NCBI RefSeq assembly: GCF_007290395.2
Contig: NZ_CP041656.2
Span: 7,039,501 to 7,103,500, forward strand
DNA: 64,000 bases
Source: Bradyrhizobium cosmicum
Lineage (GTDB): Bacteria > Pseudomonadota > Alphaproteobacteria > Rhizobiales > Xanthobacteraceae
Direction: 5' to 3'
Part shown: piece by piece, positions 1 through 8,463 of the stretch
Position numbering within the stretch: position 1 is the first letter of the stretch
Layout of the letters: each line of letters begins with the position of its first letter
Notes under the pieces: generated by a model
The model's input: only the letters and a program-made list of their open reading frames with translations
Database searches by the model: none
Told to the model about the DNA's origin: nothing
Made by a program: the position numbers and the translations under genes

Positions 1-459
1 GATGAAGCCGGCCTCGTGGAAGCGCGGCAACCACCAGGTCTCCATGATCGCGCTGACCTGCGCGATGCCTTGATTGAGGCAGAACTCCTGCACCGCCGCC
101 ATCAGCTGCAGGTTGAGCGGGCCGTCGCGGCGGTCGCGGACGACGAAGTAGCGCGACCACTCCCACACCAGCGGGTCAGCCGGGCAGCCGCGCACCGCGG
201 CCAGATGCGGAAAGACCTCGCTCATCATCGAGGGCTTGGTCGTCGGGTAGAGCCGGTGACCGCCAATGACGCGGCGCCCCTCCAGCGCGAGCAGGTAGAC
301 CGTGTCCTCGTTGTCGTAGGAATCGATCTCGCGGCCATCCGGCTTGCGCAGCGTGTCCCAGTGCCGCTCCTCGACGAAGATGTCGTGGCGCAGCCGGAAA
401 TGCTGCTCGAGAACGTCTTGGTAAAGGTGGCGATTGACCGCAGAAATTGCATGAATCAT
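1..459 (-). CDS. bjaI: Acyl-homoserine lactone synthase, BjaI/LuxI family (3' end beyond the window)
   Basis: Makes the acyl-homoserine lactone signal from S-adenosylmethionine and an acyl donor. The ATG at 459 opens a frame that runs to the window edge, giving the first 153 residues. The invariant LuxI-family residues are visible: R24, F28, W34, D46, D49 and R69, followed by the WEWSRYFVV stretch. The beginning MIHAISAVNRHLY resembles the Bradyrhizobium BjaI group as I remember it. BjaI is known to use isovaleryl-CoA rather than an acyl-carrier protein; the related BraI and RpaI use cinnamoyl- or coumaroyl-CoA, and sequence reading alone cannot separate these. It lies 83 bases downstream of its regulator, in the same direction, with a lux-type palindrome between them. 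Family call is firm, the acyl group is inferred. Confidence 0.93.
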   Translation of the reverse strand, partial: MIHAISAVNRHLYQDVLEQHFRLRHDIFVEERHWDTLRKPDGREIDSYDNEDTVYLLALEGRRVIGGHRLYPTTKPSMMSEVFPHLAAVRGCPADPLVWEWSRYFVVRDRRDGPLNLQLMAAVQEFCLNQGIAQVSAIMETWWLPRFHEAGFI

Positions 460-515
460 GAAAACCCCCATTCAGCCTCAATGGGAGTCAGCCTCTGTGA
501 AAAGAGGCAGGCTCG

Positions 516-537
516 ATACTGGGAAATTTCCCAGTAT
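516..537 (-). promoter_or_regulatory. lux-type box upstream of the AHL synthase gene
   Basis: A perfect 22-base palindrome with arms ATACTGGGAAA and TTTCCCAGTAT sits 57-78 bases before the synthase ATG and 5 bases beyond the end of the luxR-type gene. A perfect dyad of about 20 bases directly upstream of a luxI-type gene is what LuxR-type activators bind. The 5' leader between the box and the ATG also holds a short hairpin (GCCTCT at 491-496 pairing with AGAGGC at 503-508) and an 8-base direct repeat (472-479 and 488-495). Confidence 0.85.
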
Positions 538-542
538 GTCGC

Positions 543-1271
543 TCAGGGAGTGATGATCTTGTTGCGAATCGCCAGCGCGACCGCATGCGTACGGTTGACG
601 GCACCCAACTTGCGCGCAGCGGTTGCGAGATGCTCTTCGGCGGTGCGCTGCGTGATGTGCAGGATCTCGCCGATTTCCCAGGCCGACTTGCCCTGCGAGG
701 CCCACGCGATCACCTCGCGCTCGCGCGGGGTGAGACGGGCCGGGGGATACGGCACCGGCTGGAGCAGGCGGCGGATGTGGTCGAAGCCATACATCGCCAT
801 CAAATGCAGCGCCGGCTTGCTGCGGGCATTGAGATCGAGATGAACGCCGCCGAGCGACACCGCGGCCTCGTAGCCGGTCAGCCCGTGGATCGGCACTATG
901 AAACCGCGCGACATGCGAAAATCGCCGGCGCGGTTCATCACCTCGGCCGCATCCGGTTCCAGGTCGGCGTCATACGGCGCTTCCGCCCATTCGAACGGGT
1001 TGACCGATTGCCGGCACAACCGCACCACCGGATCGACACGATCGTAGTTGTTCCGGGTGTAGAGACTGAACCATTCTGCCGGCCAGCGCTTGGCCAGCAC
1101 CATCTGCGCAAACCGTTGATCGGGATTCGGCAATCCCGTCACGATGATGGTTTCGAAGCCGAAGCGGCCGAACGCCGTTTCGAGCGCATTCATGGCGTCC
1201 GGGACCTTGCGATAGGTCCCGAGGCCCTCGATGAAGTCGAGCGCCTCCCGGCCATAGTCTACGGCGGACAT
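543..1271 (-). CDS. bjaR: LuxR-family quorum-sensing regulator (BjaR-like)
   Basis: Acyl-HSL-responsive transcription factor paired with the synthase downstream. The 242-residue protein has an N-terminal autoinducer-binding domain (about residues 15-160, with the conserved aromatic/acidic region around RWPAEWFSLYTRNNYDRVDP) and a C-terminal LuxR helix-turn-helix beginning LTPREREVIAWASQGKS. The ATG at 1271 is chosen because AGGAA lies 8 bases upstream; an in-frame upstream extension of 19 residues has no supporting ribosome site. Gene order regulator then synthase, same strand, with the palindrome between them, suggests signal-dependent positive feedback on the synthase. Confidence 0.92.
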   Translation of the reverse strand: MSAVDYGREALDFIEGLGTYRKVPDAMNALETAFGRFGFETIIVTGLPNPDQRFAQMVLAKRWPAEWFSLYTRNNYDRVDPVVRLCRQSVNPFEWAEAPYDADLEPDAAEVMNRAGDFRMSRGFIVPIHGLTGYEAAVSLGGVHLDLNARSKPALHLMAMYGFDHIRRLLQPVPYPPARLTPREREVIAWASQGKSAWEIGEILHITQRTAEEHLATAARKLGAVNRTHAVALAIRNKIITP

Positions 1272-1436
1272 CGGTGCGTTTCCTGACCCACGCCTTCCCG
1301 TATAGCACGTATTTGTGGGCTGCCTCAATTTGCTGCTCCCGTAGTTTTGCGGCCCCGTTCGATCCGAGAATTTAATCTACTTGTGGAAGAAGTGACGCCA
1401 AGTTACACCTGTGGCGTCTAAAGCGGGAAAACCACG
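1272..1436. other. Intergenic region upstream of bjaR
   Basis: Holds the presumed promoter of bjaR on the minus strand and the leader of the small plus-strand ORF. I see no clear operator or hairpin. Confidence 0.4.
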
Positions 1437-1613
1437 ATGGAAGACGAGGACATCGCCCTCAACAGCGTGCTCGGCCTTGAACTGAACCGCGTGTTTTTTG
1501 CCGTCCACGAAACGGCGAACAAGCAGAAGATCATCGAGTTCGCGCGCGAGGTGCTGCAAAGCGAGCACACGGAGCGGCCCGGCAGCGTGTCGCCGGAAGG
1601 ACCGGCGAGCTAG
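1437..1613 (+). CDS. Small hypothetical protein (58 aa)
   Basis: An ATG-started frame of 58 codons preceded by a weak purine-rich stretch (GGGAAA, 7 bases before the ATG). The product starts MEDEDIALNSVLGLELNRVF, is acidic at the N-terminus, probably helical in the middle, and has a short low-complexity tail. It has no signal peptide or membrane segment. Codon usage is ordinary for the region. A longer frame on the opposite strand (1377-1838) gives an arginine/histidine-rich product typical of antisense frames, so I prefer this one. Function unknown; the gene may be real but needs conservation to confirm. Confidence 0.45.
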   Translation: MEDEDIALNSVLGLELNRVFFAVHETANKQKIIEFAREVLQSEHTERPGSVSPEGPAS

Positions 1614-2002
1614 AGCGCACTCGAGGCAAATGCGACGCCGATGAAACAGATCGCGCGCCGATGCCCCGTCATTCAAACGGGCTGATTTTAGTCGAAACAA
1701 TCCGATCTCGAGGCTGGCTCTTTCCTTCTCCGCTCGTGGCAGAAGGCTGATGAGCTTGGCCGCGTTCCCGTGTCTCGGACGCAGCGCAACGTCTCTTCGA
1801 CGATGCCCATCACGCTGCTCGTGAGATGACCGCCACAAACATGAGGTTAGGTTTGTTGGATAAACGGGTCATTGTGCAAGGCAAGGGAAAGGCTATCGTC
1901 GCACGAAAGCGCCTTGAAAGCCCTCTTGAAAATCCGCTGGAATTGAGCGGATTTCCCCGCTAATGGCCGGGACGAAGGCTCCCAGCGAGACGATAGAAAG
2001 CC
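1614..2002. other. Intergenic region before the shikimate dehydrogenase gene
   Basis: About 390 bases without a convincing gene. Frames on either strand are short or arginine-rich. It presumably carries the promoter of the downstream gene; I recognise no operator. Confidence 0.4.
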
Positions 2003-2911
2003 ATGTCCAAGCGCGGATACGCCGCCAGCAAGAAGCTCCTCACCGGCCTGATCGGCGCGCCGATCGCGCATTCCGCATCTCCCGCCATGCACGAGCGCGC
2101 CGCCGAGGCCCTCGGCCTGCGCTGTCACTACCAGCTCATCGAAGTCGCCGGTGCCGACGCGGCCGGGCTCGCCATGATGCTCGAAGGCGTGCGGCGCCTT
2201 GGTTTCGCCGGCGTCAATGTCACGTTCCCCTATAAGGAGGCGGTGGTGCCGCTGCTCGACGCGCTGGCGCCGGGCGCTGCCGCCATGGGCGCCGTCAACA
2301 CCGTCGTCGTCAAGGACGGACGGCTGACCGGCCATAACACCGATACGACCGGCTTTGCGCGTGCGGTGGCGCCGCTGCTGGCGCCGTCCGGCAACGCCGT
2401 CGCCGTGATCGGTGCTGGCGGCGTCGGCAAGGCGATCGCCTTCGCGCTGGCGAGCCTTGACGTGACCGACATCCGCATTTTCGACAGCGAGCTTGCGCGC
2501 GCCGCGACGCTGGTCTCCCTGCTTGCCCCGCGGGACGGCGCGAAGGTAGCCGCAAGTGTCGAGGATGCACTGCATGGCGCAACCGGCCTCGTCAACGGCA
2601 CGCCGGTCGGCATGTTGCCGAACCGGGACACCCCCGTTGCAGTCACGCTGCTGCACGACAAATTGTGGGTGACGGACGCGGTGTATTCGCCGCTGATCAC
2701 GCCGCTGCTCGCCGCGGCGCAGGAGCGCGGCGCGCGGATCATGACCGGACGGGAGCTCGCGATTTACCAGGCCGCCGACGCCTTCGAGCTGTTCACCGGC
2801 CTTGCTCCTTCGACCGAGATCATGGGCGAGGCTTTCGACGAGGTGATGGCGGCGCGAAGTTCGACCTATCGCGCAGCGTCATCGCGGCCCGGGGGCATGC
2901 CGGGGGTGTAG
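2003..2911 (+). CDS. Shikimate/quinate dehydrogenase (AroE superfamily)
   Basis: NAD(P)-dependent oxidoreductase of 302 residues. The substrate-binding N-terminus shows SASPAMH and NVTFPYK, the latter holding the catalytic lysine, then NTDTTGF; the cofactor domain has the GAGGVGKA glycine loop near residue 138. Biosynthetic AroE enzymes more often have NVTIPHK; NVT(F/Y)PYK is, to my knowledge, commoner in the quinate/shikimate dehydrogenases of catabolic clusters. With aromatic-catabolism genes nearby, a catabolic role is plausible but not shown. It stands alone, and a palindromic repeat follows its stop codon. Confidence 0.85.
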   Translation: MSKRGYAASKKLLTGLIGAPIAHSASPAMHERAAEALGLRCHYQLIEVAGADAAGLAMMLEGVRRLGFAGVNVTFPYKEAVVPLLDALAPGAAAMGAVNTVVVKDGRLTGHNTDTTGFARAVAPLLAPSGNAVAVIGAGGVGKAIAFALASLDVTDIRIFDSELARAATLVSLLAPRDGAKVAASVEDALHGATGLVNGTPVGMLPNRDTPVAVTLLHDKLWVTDAVYSPLITPLLAAAQERGARIMTGRELAIYQAADAFELFTGLAPSTEIMGEAFDEVMAARSSTYRAASSRPGGMPGV

Positions 2912-2924
2912 GCTCCATCCACGC

Positions 2925-3010
2925 CGTCATTGCGAGGAGCGAAGCGACGAAGCAATCCAGAATCTTTCCGCAGAGGGATACTGGATTGCTTCGCTGCGCT
3001 CGCAATGACG
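2925..3010. repeat. Palindromic intergenic repeat, family A (copy 1)
   Basis: Outer arms CGTCATTGCGAG and CTCGCAATGACG are exact inverses and enclose a second inverted pair (GAAGCAATCCAG / CTGGATTGCTTC). The element lies between two convergent genes. Near-identical copies are at 38479-38564 and 42462-42541. Confidence 0.85.
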
Positions 3011-3037
3011 GTGTGTGGAAGCAGCGCCTTACCCCAA

Positions 3038-3066
3038 CCCTCTCCCCGTAGGAACGGAGAGAGGGG
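3038..3066 (-). terminator. Hairpin of the CCCTCTCCCC type at the end of a solute-binding protein gene
   Basis: CCCTCTCCCCGT is followed by its near-inverse ACGGAGAGAGGG after a 4-base loop, 15 bases beyond the stop of the minus-strand gene. It is a short relative of the larger element at 5824-5957. There is no U-tract, so a terminator role is inferred from position. Confidence 0.45.
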
Positions 3067-3080
3067 AGGAGAGAGCAAAC

Positions 3081-4253
3081 TCACTTCATCGCGCACTTGT
3101 CGTGGAAACGATCCTGGTCGTTCTCCACGATCGTTGCGACCGTCTTCAGCGAGAGCTGGCCTTCGCCGTCCTTGACCACGTCCTGGAGATAGAAGCTCTG
3201 CACCGGGATGTGGTTCTTGCCGTACTTGAAGGGGCCGCGCAGCGACTTGAAGTTGGCCTTCTCCATCTCGGCCTTCATCGCGTCCTTCTTGCTGGTGTCG
3301 CCCTTCACCGCGACGACGGCGCTGTTGATCAGCTGGGCCGCGTCATAGGCTTGTGCGCCGTAATAGGTCGGACGCAGGCCGGGATACTTCTTGCGATAGT
3401 CGGCGACGAAGCGCTTGTTCTGCTCGTTGGGCAGGTCGTTGACCCATTCCTGCGCACCGGGAACGCCGAGCGCATTTTCCTTCTGCAGCGGCAGCGACAG
3501 CTCGTCGACGGTGAACGCCGTGTAGAGCGGCATCGTGCTCTTCAGGCCGGCCTGCGCATATTGGTTGAGGAACTGCACGCCGGCCGCGCCGGGATAGAAC
3601 ACGAAGATCGATTCCGCGCCCGAGGCGCGCGCCTTGGAAAGCTCGGCGGAGAAGTCGAGCTGGCTCGGCCAGACCGTGTATTCCTCACCCTTGACCTCGC
3701 CCTTGAACGTGCTCTTGACGCCCGCGAGCATGTCCTTGCCGGCCGCGTAGTTCGGTCCGATCAGGAACACGCTCTTGACGCCCTTCTGGTTCATGTAGAG
3801 GCCCATCGCGGCCGGCGTCTGGTCGTTCTGCCAGGAGGTCGAGAACACGTAAGGGCTGCACAGCTCGCCGGCGAGCTGCGACGGGCCGGCATTGGCCGAG
3901 ATCAGGAAGGTCTGCGAGTCGACCGCGGTCTTGAGCGAGGCCAGCAGCACGTTCGACCAGATGTAGCCGACGATGAAATCGACCTTGTCGGACTGCACCA
4001 GCTTCTCGGTCTTCTGCTTGCCGACATCGGGCTTCTGCCCGTCGTCCTCGTAGATCACTTCGACCGGCTTGCCGTCCATCTTGCGGCCGATGTGGTCGAG
4101 CGCCAGCTCGAAGGAGTTGCGCATGTCGTTGCCGATCACGGCGGTCGGACCGCTGAAGGTCGAAACGAAGCCGATCTTGATGGTGTCGCCGGCGAATGCC
4201 GGGCTTGCCAGCGTGAGCGCAGCCGCACCCGCCAGCCAGAATGCCGTCCTCAT
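3081..4253 (-). CDS. Branched-chain amino acid-type ABC solute-binding protein
   Basis: Periplasmic ligand-binding protein of 390 residues (peripla_BP_6/LivJ type). A signal peptide ends at about SPAFA-GD. The mature part begins DTIKIGFVSTFSGPTAVIGN, typical of the family, and ends in a C-terminal helix with DKCAMK. I start it at the ATG 4253 because AAGGAGG lies 9 bases upstream; a GTG 6 bases earlier would leave only 3 bases of spacing. No permease or ATPase gene is adjacent, so it is an orphan that must use a transporter encoded elsewhere. Ligand unknown; members in aromatic loci often bind aromatic acids. Confidence 0.9.
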   Translation of the reverse strand: MRTAFWLAGAAALTLASPAFAGDTIKIGFVSTFSGPTAVIGNDMRNSFELALDHIGRKMDGKPVEVIYEDDGQKPDVGKQKTEKLVQSDKVDFIVGYIWSNVLLASLKTAVDSQTFLISANAGPSQLAGELCSPYVFSTSWQNDQTPAAMGLYMNQKGVKSVFLIGPNYAAGKDMLAGVKSTFKGEVKGEEYTVWPSQLDFSAELSKARASGAESIFVFYPGAAGVQFLNQYAQAGLKSTMPLYTAFTVDELSLPLQKENALGVPGAQEWVNDLPNEQNKRFVADYRKKYPGLRPTYYGAQAYDAAQLINSAVVAVKGDTSKKDAMKAEMEKANFKSLRGPFKYGKNHIPVQSFYLQDVVKDGEGQLSLKTVATIVENDQDRFHDKCAMK

Positions 4254-4550
4254 AACCACTCCCCTCCTTATTATTGATCCCGGCAGCAGGGTGATCGCCG
4301 CCCCGGGTCGTCTCTATTGAACGCAAAATCTGTCGAGCCGCCAATGGCTCAGCGCCTGTCTCTGCACCATATTTCGCCCCAATCGCGGATGGCAAGAAAT
4401 ATAATTCTACTCACTTGGTCCAAGGCTGCGGCGCTTTCTCGCGGCGGATCGATACACCCCGCCTATGCCGCGATTGATGACGGCTATTGGACTATGGCGC
4501 CGAAAGCGCACTTACATGAAGGAGAGCAGCAGCGAGATTCGAGGCAGATC

Positions 4551-5813
4551 ATGGCCGCTACCCCCCATCGCGTCGTCATCGTCGGAGCCGGCTTCGGCGG
4601 ACTGGAGGCGACTTACCGGCTTGCGGGCGCGCCGGTCGAGATCACGCTGATCGACCGCCGCAACCATCATCTGTTTCAGCCGCTGCTCTACCAGGTCGCG
4701 ACCGCCTCGCTCGCGACCAGCGAGATCGCCTGGCCGATCCGGCACCTGATGCGCGACCGGCGCGAGGTAACGACGCTGTTTGCGACCGTCAGCGGCGTCG
4801 ATGCCGACAGGCGCTGCGTGCTGATCGATGACGGCAGCGAGGTGCCCTATGACACGCTGGTGCTCGCCACCGGCGCACGCCATGCCTATTTCGGCCATGA
4901 CGAATGGGAGCAGTTCGCGCCCGGCCTGAAGACGCTGGAGGACGCGACCACGCTGCGCCGTCATATCCTGCTGGCATTCGAGCGCGCCGAGCGCGAGACA
5001 GATCCGGTCAGGCGCGCGGCGCGGCTGACCTTCGTCATCGTCGGCGCCGGTCCCACCGGGGTCGAGCTCGCCGGCACCATCGCCGAGATGGCGCATCACA
5101 CCCTGCCCGGCGACTTCCGCAACATCGACACGACCAAGGCGCGCGTGGTGCTGATCGAGGCGGGGCCGCGCGTGCTAGCTGGATTTCCCGACGATCTCTC
5201 CGCGTATGCGCAGGCGTCGCTCGAAAGGATCGGCGTCGAGGTCGTGCTGGGACAGGCGGTCACCGAGATCAATCGTGAGGGCGTGGTGTTCGGCGGCAAG
5301 CTGCTCGAAGCAAAGACTCGCATCTGGGCCGCCGGCGTTCGCGCCTCACCCGCCGCGGAATGGCTGGGCGCACCAAGCGATCGCGCCGGACGGGTCCAGG
5401 TCGAGGCCGACCTGACCATCCCCGGCCATCCCGAGATCTTCGCGATCGGCGACACCGTCCTGATCAACGCCTGGGAGGGCAAGCCGGTGCCCGGCATCGC
5501 GCCGGCGGCGAAGCAGCAGGGGCGCCATGTCGCCGAAACCATCAAGGCGCGGCTGCGCGGCGCACCGACCAGAGCGTTCCACTACAAGCACTCCGGCAGC
5601 CTCGCGCAGATCGGCAAGCGGCTCGCGGTCATCGACTTCGGCCGCATCAAACTGCGCGGCACCATCGCGTGGTGGATCTGGGGCATCGCCCACATCTACT
5701 TCCTGATCGGCCTCCGCCACCGCCTCAGCGTCGCGCTGAGCTGGCTGTGGATCTACGCACGCGATCAACGGGCGGCGCGGCTGATCACGCAGGGGTCAAG
5801 CAAGGTGGTGTAG
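4551..5813 (+). CDS. ndh: Type II NADH dehydrogenase (NDH-2)
   Basis: Single-subunit, non-proton-pumping NADH:quinone oxidoreductase, 420 residues. It has two dinucleotide-binding loops: VVIVGAGFGGLEA near the N-terminus for FAD and FVIVGAGPTGVELAG near residue 160 for NADH. FQPLLYQVAT, EIFAIGDT and PGIAPAAKQQG are family hallmarks, and the hydrophobic C-terminus (WWIWGIAHIYFLIGLRHR) fits membrane anchoring. The frame is open for 78 codons upstream, but the ATG at 4551 has GAGG 6 bases before it and starts directly before the FAD motif. Divergent from the solute-binding protein gene at 3081-4253. Confidence 0.9.
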   Translation: MAATPHRVVIVGAGFGGLEATYRLAGAPVEITLIDRRNHHLFQPLLYQVATASLATSEIAWPIRHLMRDRREVTTLFATVSGVDADRRCVLIDDGSEVPYDTLVLATGARHAYFGHDEWEQFAPGLKTLEDATTLRRHILLAFERAERETDPVRRAARLTFVIVGAGPTGVELAGTIAEMAHHTLPGDFRNIDTTKARVVLIEAGPRVLAGFPDDLSAYAQASLERIGVEVVLGQAVTEINREGVVFGGKLLEAKTRIWAAGVRASPAAEWLGAPSDRAGRVQVEADLTIPGHPEIFAIGDTVLINAWEGKPVPGIAPAAKQQGRHVAETIKARLRGAPTRAFHYKHSGSLAQIGKRLAVIDFGRIKLRGTIAWWIWGIAHIYFLIGLRHRLSVALSWLWIYARDQRAARLITQGSSKVV

Positions 5814-5823
5814 GCTTTCTTCT

Positions 5824-5957
5824 CCCTCTCCCCGTTCTTACGGGGAGAGGGTTGGGGTGAGGGGCCTCTCTCCGCGGATGAGACTTATCGAGGGACCTGT
5901 ACCCCCTCACCCGGGTCGCAAGAGCGATCCGACCTCTCCCCGCAAGCGGGGAGAGGT
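5824..5957. repeat. Palindromic intergenic repeat, CCTCTCCCC family
   Basis: Begins with hairpin CCCTCTCCCCGTTCTTACGG and ends with hairpin CCTCTCCCCGCAAGCGGGGA; the inner parts GGTGAGGGG and CCCCTCACC pair across the element. It fills the gap between convergent ndh and a solute-binding protein gene and probably forms 3' ends for both. Confidence 0.75.
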
Positions 5958-5976
5958 GAAAAGCGCGCAGCTCCGC

Positions 5977-7188
5977 CTACTTCACCAATTCGCACCCACC
6001 CTCTGCCAGCGGCCGGAACGCCTGCTCCGCCGGAATGGTCGAAACCAGCTTGTAGTAGTCGTACGGATATTTCGACTCCTCCGGCTTCTTCACCTCGAAC
6101 AGATACATGGGATGCACGACGCGGCCGTCCTGGCGGATCGCGGTGTCGCCGAACAGTTTGTCCTTGCCTTTGAACTTCTTCATCTGCCGCACCGCATCCT
6201 TGGCGTTGTCGCTGCCGGTCTCGGCGACCGCGTTGAGATAAGCCAGCGTGGAGGCATAGACGCCGGCCTGGTTGCCGCTCGGCATCTTGCCGTTCATGCC
6301 GGGTCGCGCGGCGAAGCGTTTTGCAAACGCGCGGGTGTCGTCGTTCATGTCCCAGTAGAAGGCTTCCATGAGCTGGAGGCCCTGCGCGACCTTGATGCCC
6401 ATGCCGTGCACGTCGTTGATGAAGAGCAGGAACGCGACGAGCTTCTGCCCGTTCTGCTGCACCCCGAACTCGGCCGCCTGCTTCACCGCATTGATGGTAT
6501 CGCCGCCGGCATTGGCAAGGCCGATCACCTGCGCCTTCGAGTTCTGCGCCTGCAGCAGGAAGGAAGCGAAATCGGAGGTGCCGAGCGGGTGCTTCGAGGA
6601 GCCGAGCACCTTGCCGCCGTGACCCTCGATGTATTTCTGCGCTTCGGCCTCGATGCCCTTACCCAGCGCGTAGTCGACCGTGAGGAAATACCAGTCCTTG
6701 CCGCCGCGCGACATCATCGCGGCCGCCGTGGTGTTGCCGGTGGCCCAGGTGTCGTTGACCCATTGGATCGTGTTGGGGGAGCACGCCTTGCCGGTGAGAT
6801 CCGAGCTTGCGGTCGACGACGCAAGGAAGGTCATGCGGCTGTCGCGCAGCAGCGTGTTGATGGAGAGACCGACGGCCGAATTCGGCACATCGACGATGGC
6901 ATCGACGCCTTCGACATCGAGCCATTTGCGCGCGATGGCGTTGCCGACATCGGCCTTGTTCTGGTGGTCGGCATAGACGATCTCGACCTTGATGCCTTTA
7001 CCGCCGCCGTTGAAATCCTCGGCCGCCATGCGCGCAGCTTCCACCGAGCCCATGCCATTGGTATCCTGGAAGATGCCGGAGATGTCGTTGAGCACGCCGA
7101 CGCGCACGACGTTGTCGGAGATCTCGGCGCTCGCCACGCCGCCGATCAGGCTCGCGGCCAGCGCGAGCGTCCATTTCAGATTCTTCAT
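5977..7188 (-). CDS. Branched-chain amino acid-type ABC solute-binding protein
   Basis: 403-residue periplasmic binding protein. The signal peptide is MKNLKWTLALAASLIGGVASA; the mature part begins EISDNVVRVGVLNDISG. The C-terminus (MYLFEVKKPEESKYPYDYYK ... CELVK) is strongly similar to the partial protein at 63807-64000, so the two are paralogues. AGGGAATA directly precedes the ATG. It lies 37 bases downstream of the P450 gene on the same strand, so it may be cotranscribed and deliver the P450 substrate or a related aromatic acid. No permease is present locally. Confidence 0.9.
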   Translation of the reverse strand: MKNLKWTLALAASLIGGVASAEISDNVVRVGVLNDISGIFQDTNGMGSVEAARMAAEDFNGGGKGIKVEIVYADHQNKADVGNAIARKWLDVEGVDAIVDVPNSAVGLSINTLLRDSRMTFLASSTASSDLTGKACSPNTIQWVNDTWATGNTTAAAMMSRGGKDWYFLTVDYALGKGIEAEAQKYIEGHGGKVLGSSKHPLGTSDFASFLLQAQNSKAQVIGLANAGGDTINAVKQAAEFGVQQNGQKLVAFLLFINDVHGMGIKVAQGLQLMEAFYWDMNDDTRAFAKRFAARPGMNGKMPSGNQAGVYASTLAYLNAVAETGSDNAKDAVRQMKKFKGKDKLFGDTAIRQDGRVVHPMYLFEVKKPEESKYPYDYYKLVSTIPAEQAFRPLAEGGCELVK

Positions 7189-7225
7189 TATTCCCTCCCC
7201 TGTTGATTGTTTTCGCCGCCGGTCG

Positions 7226-8434
7226 TCAGGCGGGCGTGATCGTCACCGGCAAGCTGTCGAGCCCGCGCAGCGTGTTGTTGAAGCGGCGCTTCGGCTCGCC
7301 CGTGATCTCAATGCTGGCGACACGGCGGGCCAGGGCCGACAGCATGGTCTCGCCTTCGAGCCGCGCCACCAGTTGGCCGACGCACATGTGAATGCCGGAG
7401 CCGTAGCCGACATGGCCGGAGGTGCGGCGGGTGACGTCATAGCTGTCGGGCTTGTCCCAGCGGCGGGGATCGCGATTGGCCGCCGCAAGGAACATCAGCA
7501 CCTTCTCGCCCTCGCCGATCGTTGCGCCGGAGAGTTCGACCTCACGCGTGGTGGTGCGGAAAAAGGTCTGCACCGGGCTTTCGAACCGCACCGCTTCCTC
7601 GAAGGCGTTGCGTGCGAGCGTGAGGTCGCCGCGCAGCCGTTGCCATTGCTCCGGGAAACGCGCGAGGCAGTAGACCGCAGCGCCGATGCCGTTGACGGTG
7701 GTGTCGAGGCCGGCCGACAGGAGCGAGCGCACCAGCAACGGCGCCTCGGTCGCCGTGATCGCGCCCTCGTCGACATGGGCATGGATACAGGCGCCGATGC
7801 CGCCGGGCGTCAGGTTGTCACGCTGGCATTGTTCGGTGACGTAAGCCTGATGCGGCGCCGAACGCGCGATGGCGTCCTGGCGCAGCTGGTTCGGCGGGCC
7901 GAAGGCGTTGAACACGACGCTCGCATAAGGGATGAGATGCTCGCGTCCCTCGGGCTTCAGACCGAGCGCATCCGGGAAGATCGAAAGCGGATAGGCTTCG
8001 GCAAGATCCGTGATCGCATCGAAGCTGCCCTTGTCGAGCAGCGCGTCGACCCGCTGCTCTGCGACGGCGGCAAAGCGGTCACGCAACCCCTTCATCACGG
8101 TCGGCGACAGCACCTTCGACAACACTGCGCGGGTGCGAGTGTGCTCGGGCGGATCGGCCTCCAGGATCAGGCTCGGCGGCCGCCACGGCGTCTCCTTCTT
8201 GAAGTCGGACAGGCCGACGCCGCGGCTGGAGCAGAAGGTCGCGGGATCGTTCAGGACGGCATGGACTTCGGCATAGCGCGCCACGCCATAGAGCTTCCAC
8301 TTGTCGAGATAGACGACCGGGCCGGTCTCGCGCAGAAGCTCGTGCGCGGGGTAGGGATCGGCGAAAAAATTCATGTCGAAGGGATCGACATCGACATGCG
8401 GGACGCCTGATGTCGCGAAGCCAGGTGCGCTCAT
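7226..8434 (-). CDS. Cytochrome P450, CYP199A-like para-substituted benzoate monooxygenase
   Basis: 402 residues. Heme loop GYGSGIHMCVG gives the thiolate C351; ExxR is E280-R283; the I-helix has SAGLDTT with D244-T245. R85, S88, R236 and S237 fall exactly where my memory of CYP199A4 places the carboxylate-binding R92, S95, R243 and S244 (constant offset of 7, also matching its C358). CYP199A enzymes O-demethylate 4-methoxybenzoate and related acids. The start is clear: GGAGG lies 6 bases before the ATG. No [2Fe-2S] ferredoxin gene is next to it, unlike the Rhodopseudomonas locus as I recall. Divergent from a MarR gene. Confidence 0.88.
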   Translation of the reverse strand: MSAPGFATSGVPHVDVDPFDMNFFADPYPAHELLRETGPVVYLDKWKLYGVARYAEVHAVLNDPATFCSSRGVGLSDFKKETPWRPPSLILEADPPEHTRTRAVLSKVLSPTVMKGLRDRFAAVAEQRVDALLDKGSFDAITDLAEAYPLSIFPDALGLKPEGREHLIPYASVVFNAFGPPNQLRQDAIARSAPHQAYVTEQCQRDNLTPGGIGACIHAHVDEGAITATEAPLLVRSLLSAGLDTTVNGIGAAVYCLARFPEQWQRLRGDLTLARNAFEEAVRFESPVQTFFRTTTREVELSGATIGEGEKVLMFLAAANRDPRRWDKPDSYDVTRRTSGHVGYGSGIHMCVGQLVARLEGETMLSALARRVASIEITGEPKRRFNNTLRGLDSLPVTITPA

Positions 8435-8463
8435 GAAACTCCTCCCTCATTTTGATCTTGTGA

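Noticed and set aside
1377..1838. 153-codon minus-strand frame
   Set aside because: Arg- and His-rich with no motif; the 58-codon plus-strand ORF in the same place looks more like a protein.
1847..2656. 269-codon minus-strand frame over the aroE-like gene
   Set aside because: Antisense to a gene with clear dehydrogenase motifs.
2925..3010. Repeats considered as a CRISPR array
   Set aside because: Copies are dispersed singly through the window, are palindromic over their whole length and have no regular spacers; no cas genes.
3015..4277. 420-codon plus-strand frame opposite a solute-binding protein gene
   Set aside because: Composition rich in Arg, His, Leu and Val without motifs; the opposite strand has a signal peptide and family motifs.
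6989..8410. 473-codon plus-strand frame opposite the P450 gene
   Set aside because: Antisense shadow of a gene with intact heme, ExxR and I-helix motifs.
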